DNA of 46,788 nucleotides. Origin: DATEEG01 sp035525055. Lineage in GTDB: Bacteria; Actinomycetota; Acidimicrobiia; Spongiisociales; ZC4RG35. The stretch is from NCBI GenBank assembly GCA_035525055.1, contig DATLEZ010000146.1, positions 1-46,788 on the forward strand, in the 5' to 3' direction. The notes beneath the pieces are model-generated. The model searched no databases. It had not been told where the DNA came from and saw only the letters and a program-made list of their open reading frames with translations. How positions within the stretch are numbered: the first letter of the stretch is position 1; each line of letters opens with the position of its first letter. The position numbers and the translations under genes are program-made. Positions 9,031 to 16,452 of the stretch are shown here, piece after piece.

Positions 9031-9297
9031 GCCGGCGTGTATGCGTTGGGCCATCCGGTGGCCCGATGCCGAATACGCGTCGAGCGCCGAGAGTCAATCG
9101 CGGACGCTGGCGCACTGGGGAAGGATGCCGCTCATTGTGGATCGGAGCCCGCGCACCCGTTCGGACTGCAGATCTTGGTCCGCGTTTGCTCCGCGCGAGG
9201 CTGCGAAATGATTCGCAATGATGAGCATCGTTGAGTACCGAAAGGCCGGTCACCATTGACGATTGTGGCGTTTGCCCTGGCAGGAGGCTTGTCCGTA

Positions 9298-9347
9298 TTT
9301 CCCTTACAAGGAAGAGGTCGGCGGTTCGAGCCCGTCAACGCCCACCA
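9298..9347 (+). tRNA. 3' half of a tRNA-Val(TAC) gene (fragment, integration scar)
   Basis: The sequence folds as the 3' portion of a tRNA. The anticodon stem is 9298-9302 with 9310-9314, around loop CTTACAA with anticodon TAC (Val). A 5-nt variable loop follows. The T arm is 9320-9324 with 9332-9336 around TTCGAGC. Then come the acceptor strand AACGCCC (9337-9343), discriminator A and an encoded CCA. No D arm exists upstream: the tRNA match stops sharply at the anticodon stem, and only a weak partial acceptor complement is seen near 9266. It is therefore a fragment, not a working gene. It sits 16 nt before the 3' end of an integrase gene, the classic arrangement of an att site within a tRNA gene. 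Confidence 0.75.
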
Positions 9348-9363
9348 CCAATAAACCCTGGCA

Positions 9364-10370
9364 CTAAAGGGTTTTCTCGCGGTCAACGTTTAGGTCGATC
9401 ACCTTCGGGCGGCGTTTGGTCCGCACCTGGTCCGCGCCAGCGTTCCGAACGCTCTCATCAAGACGGTCGGCTGCGTCCTGATCGATGCCCTCGAACAAGT
9501 GCCCATAGACATCTAGAACCGTCCTCACCGACGTATGCCCAAGACGACGCGCGACCACAAGAGGATGCTCACCCTGCTCGACCAACAGGGCACCTTGCGA
9601 GTGGCGAAGGGAGTGGAAGGTCACGCCCTCAAGACCCTCGAGCATGACTGCAGGTTTCCAAACACGCCGGCGCCAAGTCGTAGGGCTGATCATCCCTCCT
9701 CTGGGCGCTGTGAAAAGGAGATCATCGCGCCCCTTCGCCGCTGCGTGCTTGGCAAGATCCTCGGCGAGAAACTGGGAAGAGCCACCGTTCGGACCGAAGC
9801 CCGCGTCTTGGGCGGTCCTATGCGCAGCCTCCCACTGACCTCGGTGATTGTCTCGCGGACAGTAACGGTTCGGGTTCGAATACCGAGCGACGAGGTGCGG
9901 AGGGCGACCACTTCGCCAAGCCGAAGGCCGGCGAAGCCACCAAGGAGGACCATCAGCCGATATCGAGGATCGATGGCATCGGCCAAGGAGAGAATTTCCG
10001 ATGCCGTGAGGAACCTTCGCTCAGGATTGTCGAGCTCGGGGTGCGAGACACCTGTTGCCGGGTTGAGTCCGATTCGTCTGGCCCGAATCGCAGACTTGAT
10101 GACGCCGCCGAATATTTGGTAAGCCTTGCGAACGGTGGCGGCTGAGTAACCCCCATCCACAAGGTCTCCGACCCACTTCTCGATGTGATTCGTGGTAATC
10201 GACCAGAGAGGCATTCGGCCAAACGTCGGTAACACGAGGGAACGCATCAAGGACTCATCCCGAGCGAGCGTGGTCGGCCGCTGACTCCTGCGTGAAGCCG
10301 CCCATCGGGTCGCTTGCTCGAGGACACCGCGGTCGTCGTCTACAAGAACCGTCCGGCAGCGCGTGTGTCC
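9364..10370 (-). pseudogene. Tyrosine-recombinase (phage-type) integrase, frameshifted and 5'-truncated
   Basis: The central part reads SLVLPTFGRMPLWSITTNHI (core-binding) and then LLGGFAGLRLGEVVALR, which holds the first catalytic Arg. Near 9765-9775, after VRTVALPSF, the frame breaks. One base over, it resumes as AEDLAKHAAAKGRDDLLFTA and continues to the stop at 9364 with HSLRHSQGALLV (His-x-x-Arg), LGHTSVRTVLDVYGH and the catalytic Tyr. The open frame begins at 10370 after a stop, and the usual N-terminal SAM-like/AP2 segment is missing. The gene ends 16 nt from the tRNA-Val 3' fragment. Two defects make it non-functional unless one is a sequencing error. Confidence 0.85.
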
Positions 10371-10683
10371 CTACGTCCGTACCACGAACAGAAGCGCTGG
10401 AAGAACCTTGGCAGCTGGATCACAATGAACAACTAAGCCGAAACGCGGCGCTCAGAGCGCATCACTTCTGCGGCCCAATGGGATCCGATTTGTCCCCCAA
10501 ACGGTCGCCAGCTCAGCATCCAGCCGTTTCGCCGTTCCCTCATCCGGGGAGGACCGGATATGCGGGCCTTGCCACTTGGTGTCTCGAGTATCAGGGGAGA
10601 TTGGATCAGCACTACTTGCAGTTCAGTAGTTTGTAGGTAGTATTGTCGATGAATATGTTCATACGCGCCAGGAGGATGGGAAG
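10371..10683. other. Intergenic stretch with upstream inverted repeat, no gene seen
   Basis: No convincing coding sequence is present in these 313 bases. An inverted repeat ACTACT/AGTAGT with an 8-nt spacer (10611-10630) stands about 55 bp before the GTG start of the next gene. AT-rich sequence around 10631-10650 could hold a promoter. AGGAGG is placed 8 nt before that GTG. The inverted repeat is a candidate operator only. Confidence 0.4.
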
Positions 10684-11925
10684 GTGACGGCGGCGATTGG
10701 TTTGGCGGCATTGCCGCTTGGGAATTATCTGCGGCCAGGGCGTAACGATCACCTTGTCCTGCAGCAGCTTGCGAGCGAGGGGCTTCTCAAGGTCTCCGGC
10801 CTGGTGGTGGATCCGACTCTGCTCAGCCGACAAGGGGAGCTGGTACGGGAAGCGACCCGACTCGGAATCGAAACCGTGCTCGATCCTCGAAGTATGGATC
10901 TTGCCAGCGTTCCTGCATACGGGCTCTCTGGGGTCGCCGATCTGCCGTGGGCGTCTCCACGGCCTCATGTCCTAGAGGACCTCGAAGGGGTCAACGGACT
11001 TCTTTTTGCTGAGTCATTGGCAGAGTTCGCGGTCAAGGAACAACTCTCGGCCTTGATGGCTCCGACTCACTTCATCACCGACGTTGATGACCCGTGGCTG
11101 GCAGCGGATGGTGAACTCGTTATGCATCTGCGGCGGGCTCTTGATAGTCGCCACCGCGCCGAAACGCCGATCTACTACCCGATGGCTGTCAGATCGCCAG
11201 TGTTCGCAGAAGAATCCAAACGTGACAGGCTCATCAATCACCTGAGCCAACTCCCTATCGACGCGGTCTGGCTCCGGATCCATCCATTCGGCACCACATC
11301 GAGTGGAACGCTTGCACTTCGTCGGTACATCCAAGGATGTCGGGATCTGCATCGTCTTGGACTTCCTATCCTCGGAGAACACACCGGCACCGTTGGGGTC
11401 GCTCTCCTGGCGTTTGGAGCCGTCGGTGGGGTTGAGAGCGGAATCACTTTCGGCGAACGATTCGACGTCGACCGGTATCTGAGGGCACGCAAGGGCAAGG
11501 GCTTCAGTCCACCTCCGCGGGTGTACTTCGATCGTCTCGGGTCGCTTGTCGAACGCGAGCAAGCCAGATCGCTATTGCAACATCGAGGCATGCGGCCCTT
11601 CCATGGATGCCGAGATCAACAGAGTTGCTGTCGCCACGGCTACGAGGACATGATCGACGAACCCCGGCGTCATTTCACAATCCAGCGGACGTCCGAGATA
11701 GACCGTCTTACCCAGACCCCGCCGCAGTTGCGTGCCACCATCTACATGGACGAGTTCCTGCGGCCGGCGAGCGACGCTGCGGTAAGAGCTGCCAAGGCTG
11801 AACCGGCGTTCGAACCAACCCGCCGACGCCTCGATTCGTGGCGAGGCACACTCAGTGCCATCCTCGCCGAGGGGCCTCCGGCTTCGGTGTCTCTGCCGGC
11901 CGTGGGGCGCGTGAAGGGCACGTGA
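10684..11925 (+). CDS. Unrecognised 413-aa protein with Cys cluster, next to toxin-antitoxin genes
   Basis: I do not recognise a family. The GTG start has AGGAGG 8 nt upstream. The pattern of short hydrophobic strands with Asp, His or Glu ends (GLVVDP, LMAPTHFITD, AVWLRIHPFG, LPILGEHTG, GGVESGITFGERF) looks like a TIM barrel. A putative metal-binding cluster follows: C309, C315 and C316 within HGCRDQQSCCRHG. The C-terminal 100 residues are Arg-rich and helical (TQTPPQLRATIYMDEFLRPA). A tRNA-guanine transglycosylase-like fold is a possibility but is only an impression. It ends 69 bp before the antitoxin start on the same strand, so it could be an accessory gene of that module or an independent cargo gene of the decayed element. 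Confidence 0.7.
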   Translation: MTAAIGLAALPLGNYLRPGRNDHLVLQQLASEGLLKVSGLVVDPTLLSRQGELVREATRLGIETVLDPRSMDLASVPAYGLSGVADLPWASPRPHVLEDLEGVNGLLFAESLAEFAVKEQLSALMAPTHFITDVDDPWLAADGELVMHLRRALDSRHRAETPIYYPMAVRSPVFAEESKRDRLINHLSQLPIDAVWLRIHPFGTTSSGTLALRRYIQGCRDLHRLGLPILGEHTGTVGVALLAFGAVGGVESGITFGERFDVDRYLRARKGKGFSPPPRVYFDRLGSLVEREQARSLLQHRGMRPFHGCRDQQSCCRHGYEDMIDEPRRHFTIQRTSEIDRLTQTPPQLRATIYMDEFLRPASDAAVRAAKAEPAFEPTRRRLDSWRGTLSAILAEGPPASVSLPAVGRVKGT

Positions 11926-11926
11926 A

Positions 11927-11944
11927 GGTGTTACCCGGGTGACC
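11927..11944. promoter_or_regulatory. Palindrome upstream of the antitoxin, candidate TA operator
   Basis: GGTGTTACCCGGGTGACC has the perfect core ACCCGGGT (11933-11940) and near-perfect flanks, with one mismatched pair over 14 bp. It begins 2 nt after the stop of the 413-aa gene and 51-68 bp before the GTG of the Xre-type antitoxin. Type II antitoxins of this kind usually bind a palindrome at their own promoter, so this is a reasonable operator candidate. Confidence 0.4.
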
Positions 11945-11994
11945 CAGATCAGATTGTCATGTCGGAATGTCGGGCTTGCAGGAAGGCGTTGATA

Positions 11995-12333
11995 GTGACA
12001 AGTGCAATAGCCACACGGCTGGAGACCATCAAAACGAAAGGTGGGGTGCGGTCGCGCGAGATCGCCCAGCTATTGGATACCACCCCACAAACGGTCTCCC
12101 GATGGCAGACGGGACGCGCCGAACCTCAACCGGACGGCCTTAGACGACTGCTCGCTCTCGAATGGTTGGTCGATCAGCTCGGTGACTTCTACCCACCTGA
12201 TGAGGCCAGGCTGTGGCTGTTCGCGCATCACGGACAGCTCGGTGGTCGGAGACCGGCCGACCTGATAGCCGAAGGCCGAATCGACGATGTTCTTGCCCTG
12301 ATCGATCAGCTACGGGACGGCGCCTACATCTAA
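11995..12333 (+). CDS. Xre/MbcA/ParS-type antitoxin
   Basis: This is the predicted antitoxin of a RES-Xre type II system, 112 aa. An N-terminal helix-turn-helix (RSREIAQLLDTTPQTVSRWQ, residues about 19-38) is followed by a toxin-binding C-terminal domain of the Xre/MbcA/ParS kind (YPPDEARLWLFAHHGQLGGR through DDVLALIDQL). The GTG at 11995 is chosen because AGGAAGG stands 8 nt upstream. The ATG at 11959 would add 12 residues (MSECRACRKALI) without a ribosome-binding site. The RES toxin gene follows after 19 nt on the same strand. Antitoxin and toxin are expected to form a complex that represses the shared promoter. Confidence 0.85.
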   Translation: MTSAIATRLETIKTKGGVRSREIAQLLDTTPQTVSRWQTGRAEPQPDGLRRLLALEWLVDQLGDFYPPDEARLWLFAHHGQLGGRRPADLIAEGRIDDVLALIDQLRDGAYI

Positions 12334-12352
12334 CTAACCGGTCCGATAACTA

Positions 12353-12859
12353 GTGGTTTACGACCCAGCCTTACTCGACCGGATCGAAGCCCTCGGTCAT
12401 AGACCGTTTGATGGGATCGCGTGGCGTCACATGTTCAACGGTTTGGATCCAGCCCGTGCCAATACCAGAGGAGCACGGTGGAACCCGCCAGGTGTAGCGG
12501 CTATCTACACGAGTCTGGACAGAGATACAGCCATCGCCGAAGCCGACTATGCAATTGCTCGTCAACCATTCCGCCCGCATGTGACTCGCCAGCTCTACCA
12601 GATACGACTAGCGCTCCTCACGGTCGTCGATCTCTCTGACGCGGCGCTCCTCGGCGACGTTGGCGTGTTTGCAGAGGAACTTGCAAGCCCCAATCACGCG
12701 GCTTGTCAAAGCGTGGGAGGAGCATGTCATTGGCTAGGAGCGGACGGCATACTTGTGCCCTCGGCTCGCACCAATATAGGCACGAATCTCGTGGTCTACG
12801 CCGATCGAATGGACATAGACGCTCCATTCGCGGCCGTTGATCGAGAGGATCTCATCTAA
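12353..12859 (+). CDS. RES-domain toxin
   Basis: This 168-aa RES-domain protein belongs to a family whose members degrade NAD+ and arrest growth when free of antitoxin. Conserved features are WRHMF (R25), RGARWNPPG (R42, W43), IYTSLDRDTAIAEADY (Y52, S54, E63) and a late ANHAACQSVGGACHWLG segment before VPSARTNIGTNLVVY. The GTG start lies 19 nt after the antitoxin stop, so the two should be co-transcribed, in the usual antitoxin-first order. It appears intact and full length, unlike the neighbouring decayed genes. NAD+ glycohydrolase or phosphorylase activity is inferred from the family. Confidence 0.87.
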   Translation: MVYDPALLDRIEALGHRPFDGIAWRHMFNGLDPARANTRGARWNPPGVAAIYTSLDRDTAIAEADYAIARQPFRPHVTRQLYQIRLALLTVVDLSDAALLGDVGVFAEELASPNHAACQSVGGACHWLGADGILVPSARTNIGTNLVVYADRMDIDAPFAAVDREDLI

Positions 12860-12902
12860 AGCCGGCCGGTCTGCTGAAGACAGACAACTAGCTTTTCCGG
12901 AG

Positions 12903-13459
12903 ATGGACTTTCCAACTCTCCAGACCGTTGTGCACGATGCTGTCGCGTTGTTGCTCCTCGAGCAGTGGGAACTTCACCATTTCAGCGTTGGTGAGAGAAC
13001 TATCACCTCTCAACTATTAAGGTACATGTGTGGGCACGCCGAGATTCCGGCCCATCTTCGTGTTGACCACGAATACAACCGGCATGAAGGAGCCACCAAG
13101 AGGATTCGGTGGCAGATCGGTGATGAGGGCCTTGATCCGCCTGGAGAGCGGCACATTTTTCCAGACGTGGTCCTGCATCGACGGGGCGACGACAAGGAGA
13201 ACTGGCTCGTACTCGAGGCAAAGCGCGGAGCCACCTGTGACTACCTCGATCGCATGAAGGTGGAGGCCCTGATTGAGCAGTATGACTATCGGTGGGAGCC
13301 TTATTGGCCTTCGGGGTGGGAGCCGACGGATGGAATCCTCGTTGCGAATGGATTGGGGCCGACGGCACCCAGTCGGAGGAAGCGGTCTTCACGGACCACG
13401 ACGTCCTAGACCTGAATCGCGCCGGCAGAGAGCACTGGAATTGCCGACGAGGGCAGTAA
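12903..13459 (+). pseudogene. PD-(D/E)XK nuclease-like gene, frameshifted in a G run
   Basis: The first 150 residues from the ATG at 12903 read as a small PD-(D/E)XK-fold domain: P87-D88 in IFPDVVLHRRG, then E105-x-K107 in WLVLEAKRG. At the GGGG run 13355-13358 the open frame changes to an Arg/Ser tail ending at 13409. Adding one G restores a natural continuation (ADGTQSEEAVFTDHDVLDLN) to a stop at 13459. So either the gene has lost one base or the assembly has a homopolymer error. It follows the RES toxin by 43 nt. A DNA-cleaving or defence role is inferred from the motif only, and the family was not identified. Confidence 0.55.
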
Positions 13460-13552
13460 CCGACTCATCACCAGCCGGCCGCCTCGGATGTCCTGAGCGC
13501 AAACCGAAGATTCGGGCACCTAACTTCTCGATCTCGGACTGTCAGAGGATGT

Positions 13553-13897
13553 TTGGCCGACATCGAACTTAATGTTCGCCACATAAGGGAACTCGCGGTC
13601 GTACGGCAACCTAGGTCGGAGCTCGACCTGGCGGCGGCGGCCACTGCTGGTGTCCTGGACGAGGGCGGCACCGGCGTGAGCTCAAGCGTGAATTGGCGTC
13701 GGGAGACGCTGCCAACACAGAGTTGGCACGTGATGTTGCTTCGTTTAGCGATCTCGGGAGGAATGCTCCTAATCGGTATTGCCGACCACAAGGATCGAGA
13801 TCGTTCGGATCCGCTCACCGCCTTGCGTCTGATTCCGCTCGCCGGGCTCGCTGAACTTGTTGAGCAGATATCTCTCGCGCAGCCTGGTCGTCTCTGA
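13553..13897 (+). CDS. Hypothetical protein, 114 aa
   Basis: This is a possible small gene starting at TTG. It begins MADIELNVRHIRELAVVRQP, has an Ala-rich helix (ELDLAAAATAGVLDEGG) and then a hydrophobic stretch (MLLRLAISGGMLLIGIADH), and ends in a Leu/Ile-rich helix. No family is recognised and the start lacks a clear ribosome-binding site. An overlapping antisense frame looks less protein-like. It may be a relic within the accessory strip. Confidence 0.3.
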   Translation: MADIELNVRHIRELAVVRQPRSELDLAAAATAGVLDEGGTGVSSSVNWRRETLPTQSWHVMLLRLAISGGMLLIGIADHKDRDRSDPLTALRLIPLAGLAELVEQISLAQPGRL

Positions 13898-14050
13898 TGG
13901 GTCGTGGGCTCTTAGGACCTAGTTTTGCCGAGCGGCGTCGACTGCCGCCTGACCCGGGGGCATGATCTCCCCGGCTCGGTCAAGGCAGTACTACCACAAC
14001 ACGTTGGCAGTTCCGGTACCGGGTACCCGTACACGTTGCGGCCGATGGCA

Positions 14051-14082
14051 TTCCCTGCTCTGGCGATTGAGCTACAAGGCCC
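14051..14082 (-). tRNA. tRNA 5'-half-like fragment
   Basis: Read on the minus strand, this segment has a plausible acceptor strand (GGCCTTG), TA at positions 8-9, a perfect D stem GCTC/GAGC around AATCGCCA, and then A plus the start of an anticodon stem. It resembles the very common TAGCTCAATCGGCAGAGCA of real tRNAs with one change inside the loop (GG to CC region). No matching anticodon arm, T arm or complementary 3' acceptor follows. It does not pair with the tRNA-Val 3' fragment at 9298. It is probably a second tRNA relic; chance similarity is possible. Confidence 0.35.
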
Positions 14083-14114
14083 ACAGGTTTCATTATTACT
14101 GGCCCTTTGTGCTT

Positions 14115-14131
14115 GTTCGGCCTCACCGAAC
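14115..14131 (-). terminator. Short hairpin downstream of the ABC permease, weak terminator candidate
   Basis: GTTCGG and CCGAAC (6-bp arms, 5-nt loop CCTCA) stand about 36 bp beyond the permease stop. There is no T run on either side, so intrinsic termination is doubtful. Confidence 0.25.
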
Positions 14132-14166
14132 GAACAGTTCAGTGTTGCGCCGGGCCGATCGACCGC

Positions 14167-15177
14167 CTATGTGATTCCGGCCCGTTTCTCTTCGATACGG
14201 CGGGTGACGGCGTCGAGGCCGGCCGCCAAGACCAACGCCGCACCCGCGCTTACCCGGAACCAGAACGGTTGGACGCCAAACAACAAGAGCCCGTTGTTGA
14301 GGACGCCGATAAAAAGGACGCCGGCGAACACGCCCAACAAGTTGCCACGGCCTCCGCTAAAGGCGACGCCACCCAAAAGAACTGCGCTCAGGACGTTGAG
14401 TTCCAAACCCTCCCCCAAGGTAGGTGGAGCGGAATCCAAACGGGAGACGATGACCATGGCTCCGATGGCGGAGCCGACCGCGGTGGCGCCATAGAGGAGA
14501 GTTGGGATCAGCTTGATCCTGATGCCGGCCCGGAAAGCCGCAGTGGGGTTGATGCCGATGGCCTTCACGTAACGACCCCACCGGGTTTGGTACAGGAAAA
14601 GGGCCCCAAGCACCAGGGTCACGACGGCGATGGCAACCGGTACTGGAATCTCAAGGCCTCGGATCAATCCACGTCCGATTACTGCGAAGGTATCTCCGTA
14701 CCGATTGGTGATCCGACCTTCGTTGATGACGAACGCCAATCCTCGTAGGGCGGTAAATGCCCCGAGGGTGACGACGAAGGTCGGCATCTTGAAATAGGTC
14801 ACCAACGAGCCCTGGAGCAATCCGATGCCGAGAGCCATGACGATGATCGTGGCACAGGCCGCTACGACGCTCGCGCCTCCAGCCAGCAACCTTCCGAGCA
14901 CAATCGCACACAAACCAACGATCGATCCGATTGCGAAGTCGACGTACCCCGACAGCAGGAGAATCGCGCTGGGAACGGCCAGGATCAGGATTGCCGCCGT
15001 CTGAATGAGAATCAACCGCAGGTTCGAAACCGTGAGGAATCGGTCGGCTATCAGGGAGAAGACCGCGACCTCGAGGATCAACGCCCCCACTATCGCGTTT
15101 CGAAGGACCGTGGTGAGATTCCAGGAAGGCCGGTGCCGATCTCCCAGGGATTGCGCGGTAGTGGGGGGGACGCTCAT
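14167..15177 (-). CDS. ABC transporter permease, ribose/sugar-type (RbsC-like, BPD_transp_2)
   Basis: This is a membrane subunit of a carbohydrate-class ABC importer, 336 aa. It has about eight to ten hydrophobic segments starting at VGALILEVAVFSLIADRFL. The family-typical SGYVDFAIGSIVGLCAIV lies near residue 75, and the inner-membrane loop motif YVKAIGINPTAAFRAGI contacts the ATPase. The late stretch NVLSAVLLGGVAFSGGRGN is also diagnostic. It follows the substrate-binding lipoprotein gene on the same strand, separated by a strong hairpin, and its ATPase partner is encoded at 19783. Substrates of this class include sugars, nucleosides and other small polar compounds, so the name does not fix the ligand. 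Confidence 0.92.
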   Translation of the reverse strand: MSVPPTTAQSLGDRHRPSWNLTTVLRNAIVGALILEVAVFSLIADRFLTVSNLRLILIQTAAILILAVPSAILLLSGYVDFAIGSIVGLCAIVLGRLLAGGASVVAACATIIVMALGIGLLQGSLVTYFKMPTFVVTLGAFTALRGLAFVINEGRITNRYGDTFAVIGRGLIRGLEIPVPVAIAVVTLVLGALFLYQTRWGRYVKAIGINPTAAFRAGIRIKLIPTLLYGATAVGSAIGAMVIVSRLDSAPPTLGEGLELNVLSAVLLGGVAFSGGRGNLLGVFAGVLFIGVLNNGLLLFGVQPFWFRVSAGAALVLAAGLDAVTRRIEEKRAGIT

Positions 15178-15198
15178 TAGGAAAGGATCATTGCATTG

Positions 15199-15234
15199 CG
15201 GGAGAGGACAGGCCCAGCGACCCGTCCTCTCCCG
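15199..15234 (-). terminator. 11-bp perfect hairpin between binding-protein and permease genes
   Basis: CGGGAGAGGAC (15199-15209) and GTCCTCTCCCG (15224-15234) form a perfect 11-bp stem with a 14-nt loop. It lies in the 66-nt gap between the substrate-binding protein stop and the permease start. No T run follows. Such intercistronic hairpins usually protect the binding-protein mRNA or partly terminate, giving more binding protein than permease. Confidence 0.65.
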
Positions 15235-15243
15235 ATCCGAACG

Positions 15244-16335
15244 TCAGCCGGTCAACGATGCGTATGTGTCGAGAATCTCCTGGGCCCTCGCTGGGTCTGC
15301 CGGAGTCAAGAGTTCATAGTTAAGGAGAAGGCTGTTGGTCGGCTGTCCCTCGAGGATGTTGGCTGGCAGATCAGCCACCGCCTGGCCGACCTGATAGGTC
15401 AGCAATGCCGAGCATGCCCGGTAGATCCCATGGGGCCCGCCACCCTCGGCAATCAGTTCTAGTGCCTCATTCTGTCCATCCATTCCTCCAACGAAGATTT
15501 CTCCGGGATCGCGGCCCTCCTGCTCGATCTGGTTGACGAACGCCTGATAACCACCGAGCGCCCCAGCATCGTTGATGCCGATCAACATGTTCAAGGTGGG
15601 CGTTCCCTGCAGGAAGGTCTCGGTCGCTTCTAGTCCGGTGTCCTCTGCGACGGCTTCGGCTTCGAGGGGTTCGATTCCCAGCTCTTCAACGATGACCGAA
15701 CGGATCGTGTCGGTTCGCTCGGTGCAAGCTCGTCCACACTGGTCGAAGGTGAATAGCGCCCAGGTGAACGCGTCCTTATTCCCGGTGAAGTCTTCGTTGA
15801 ACCAGCGGATGGCTTCATGGGCGATCGATTCGGCGCCCGTGATGTTGTCATAAACGATGGCGGCGTCGCTGCCCGGGATCGCCGTCGAATAGCCAACCAC
15901 CGTTATGCCTGCGTCCTTGGCCTGGTCGACCACGTTCGCATAAGGCTCGACCCCACAGAGGGGTAGGAAAACCAGTGCGTTGACGCCGGAGGCGATCATC
16001 CCCTCGATGTCCTGGACTTGTTTGTCGCAGTCTCCGTTGGCCGACCCTTCGACCAACTCGTATCCGCGCCGCTCCGCCTCGGCCGCGGCGGCACGAGCAA
16101 TGATTGGATAGATTCCCGCACTCTCGTTGCCAAAGCTGAACCCGATGACTCCCTTGGCCTCGGGAGCACCCGTTGTCGTTGTTTCCTCCGCGGCTGCCGT
16201 GGTCGTGGTCGCAGCGGCGGTGGTTGTGGTGGCGGCCGCTTCCGTGGTGGTCGTGGCAGTGTCGGCACAGCCAGCGGTGACCAACGCGAGAAGCGTCACC
16301 ACCAGTAGGAACCGAGACGATCGAAATCGATGCAT
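15244..16335 (-). CDS. Substrate-binding lipoprotein of the ABC importer (periplasmic-binding-protein-like)
   Basis: This is an extracytoplasmic receptor of the RbsB/Peripla_BP_4 class, 363 aa. A lipoprotein signal peptide ends in the lipobox LVTAGC, and a low-complexity Thr/Ala linker typical of actinobacterial lipoproteins follows. The ligand-binding lobes begin at KGVIGFSFGNESAGIYPIIA and include DIEGMIASGVNALVFLPLCG and VGGMDGQNEALELIAEGGG. The ATG at 16335 is preceded by GGAGGAAGGAC, an excellent ribosome-binding site. The same frame stays open far upstream, but that part overlaps the divergent regulator and is not coding. A 15-bp palindrome (16364-16378) sits 29-43 bp upstream of the start. 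Confidence 0.93.
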   Translation of the reverse strand: MHRFRSSRFLLVVTLLALVTAGCADTATTTTEAAATTTTAAATTTTAAAEETTTTGAPEAKGVIGFSFGNESAGIYPIIARAAAAEAERRGYELVEGSANGDCDKQVQDIEGMIASGVNALVFLPLCGVEPYANVVDQAKDAGITVVGYSTAIPGSDAAIVYDNITGAESIAHEAIRWFNEDFTGNKDAFTWALFTFDQCGRACTERTDTIRSVIVEELGIEPLEAEAVAEDTGLEATETFLQGTPTLNMLIGINDAGALGGYQAFVNQIEQEGRDPGEIFVGGMDGQNEALELIAEGGGPHGIYRACSALLTYQVGQAVADLPANILEGQPTNSLLLNYELLTPADPARAQEILDTYASLTG

Positions 16336-16363
16336 GTCCTTCCTCCTCTTCAGACGCGCTATG

Positions 16364-16378
16364 ATATATGCTATATAT
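16364..16378. promoter_or_regulatory. 15-bp palindromic operator, copy 1 (divergent transporter/regulator promoter)
   Basis: ATATATGCTATATAT lies between the binding-protein gene (minus) and the GntR regulator (plus). It matches 13 of 15 positions with ATATATGGTATATGT at 19772, in front of the ABC ATPase operon. It has dyad symmetry and resembles FCD-type GntR operators with an ATGGTAT-like core. It is inferred to be the binding site of the adjacent regulator. Confidence 0.6.
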
Positions 16379-16452
16379 TCATGAGGCAAGTTGTCAACCG
16401 CGGCAGACCCGGCTCTTCTTTTGCGGTCAGGTTGGAAAGAAGCTGAAGTACG

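Noticed and set aside
9132..9386. 84-aa minus-strand frame containing ALTGSNRRPLPC
   Set aside because: This is the translation of a tRNA 3' half on the wrong strand, a well-known artefact.
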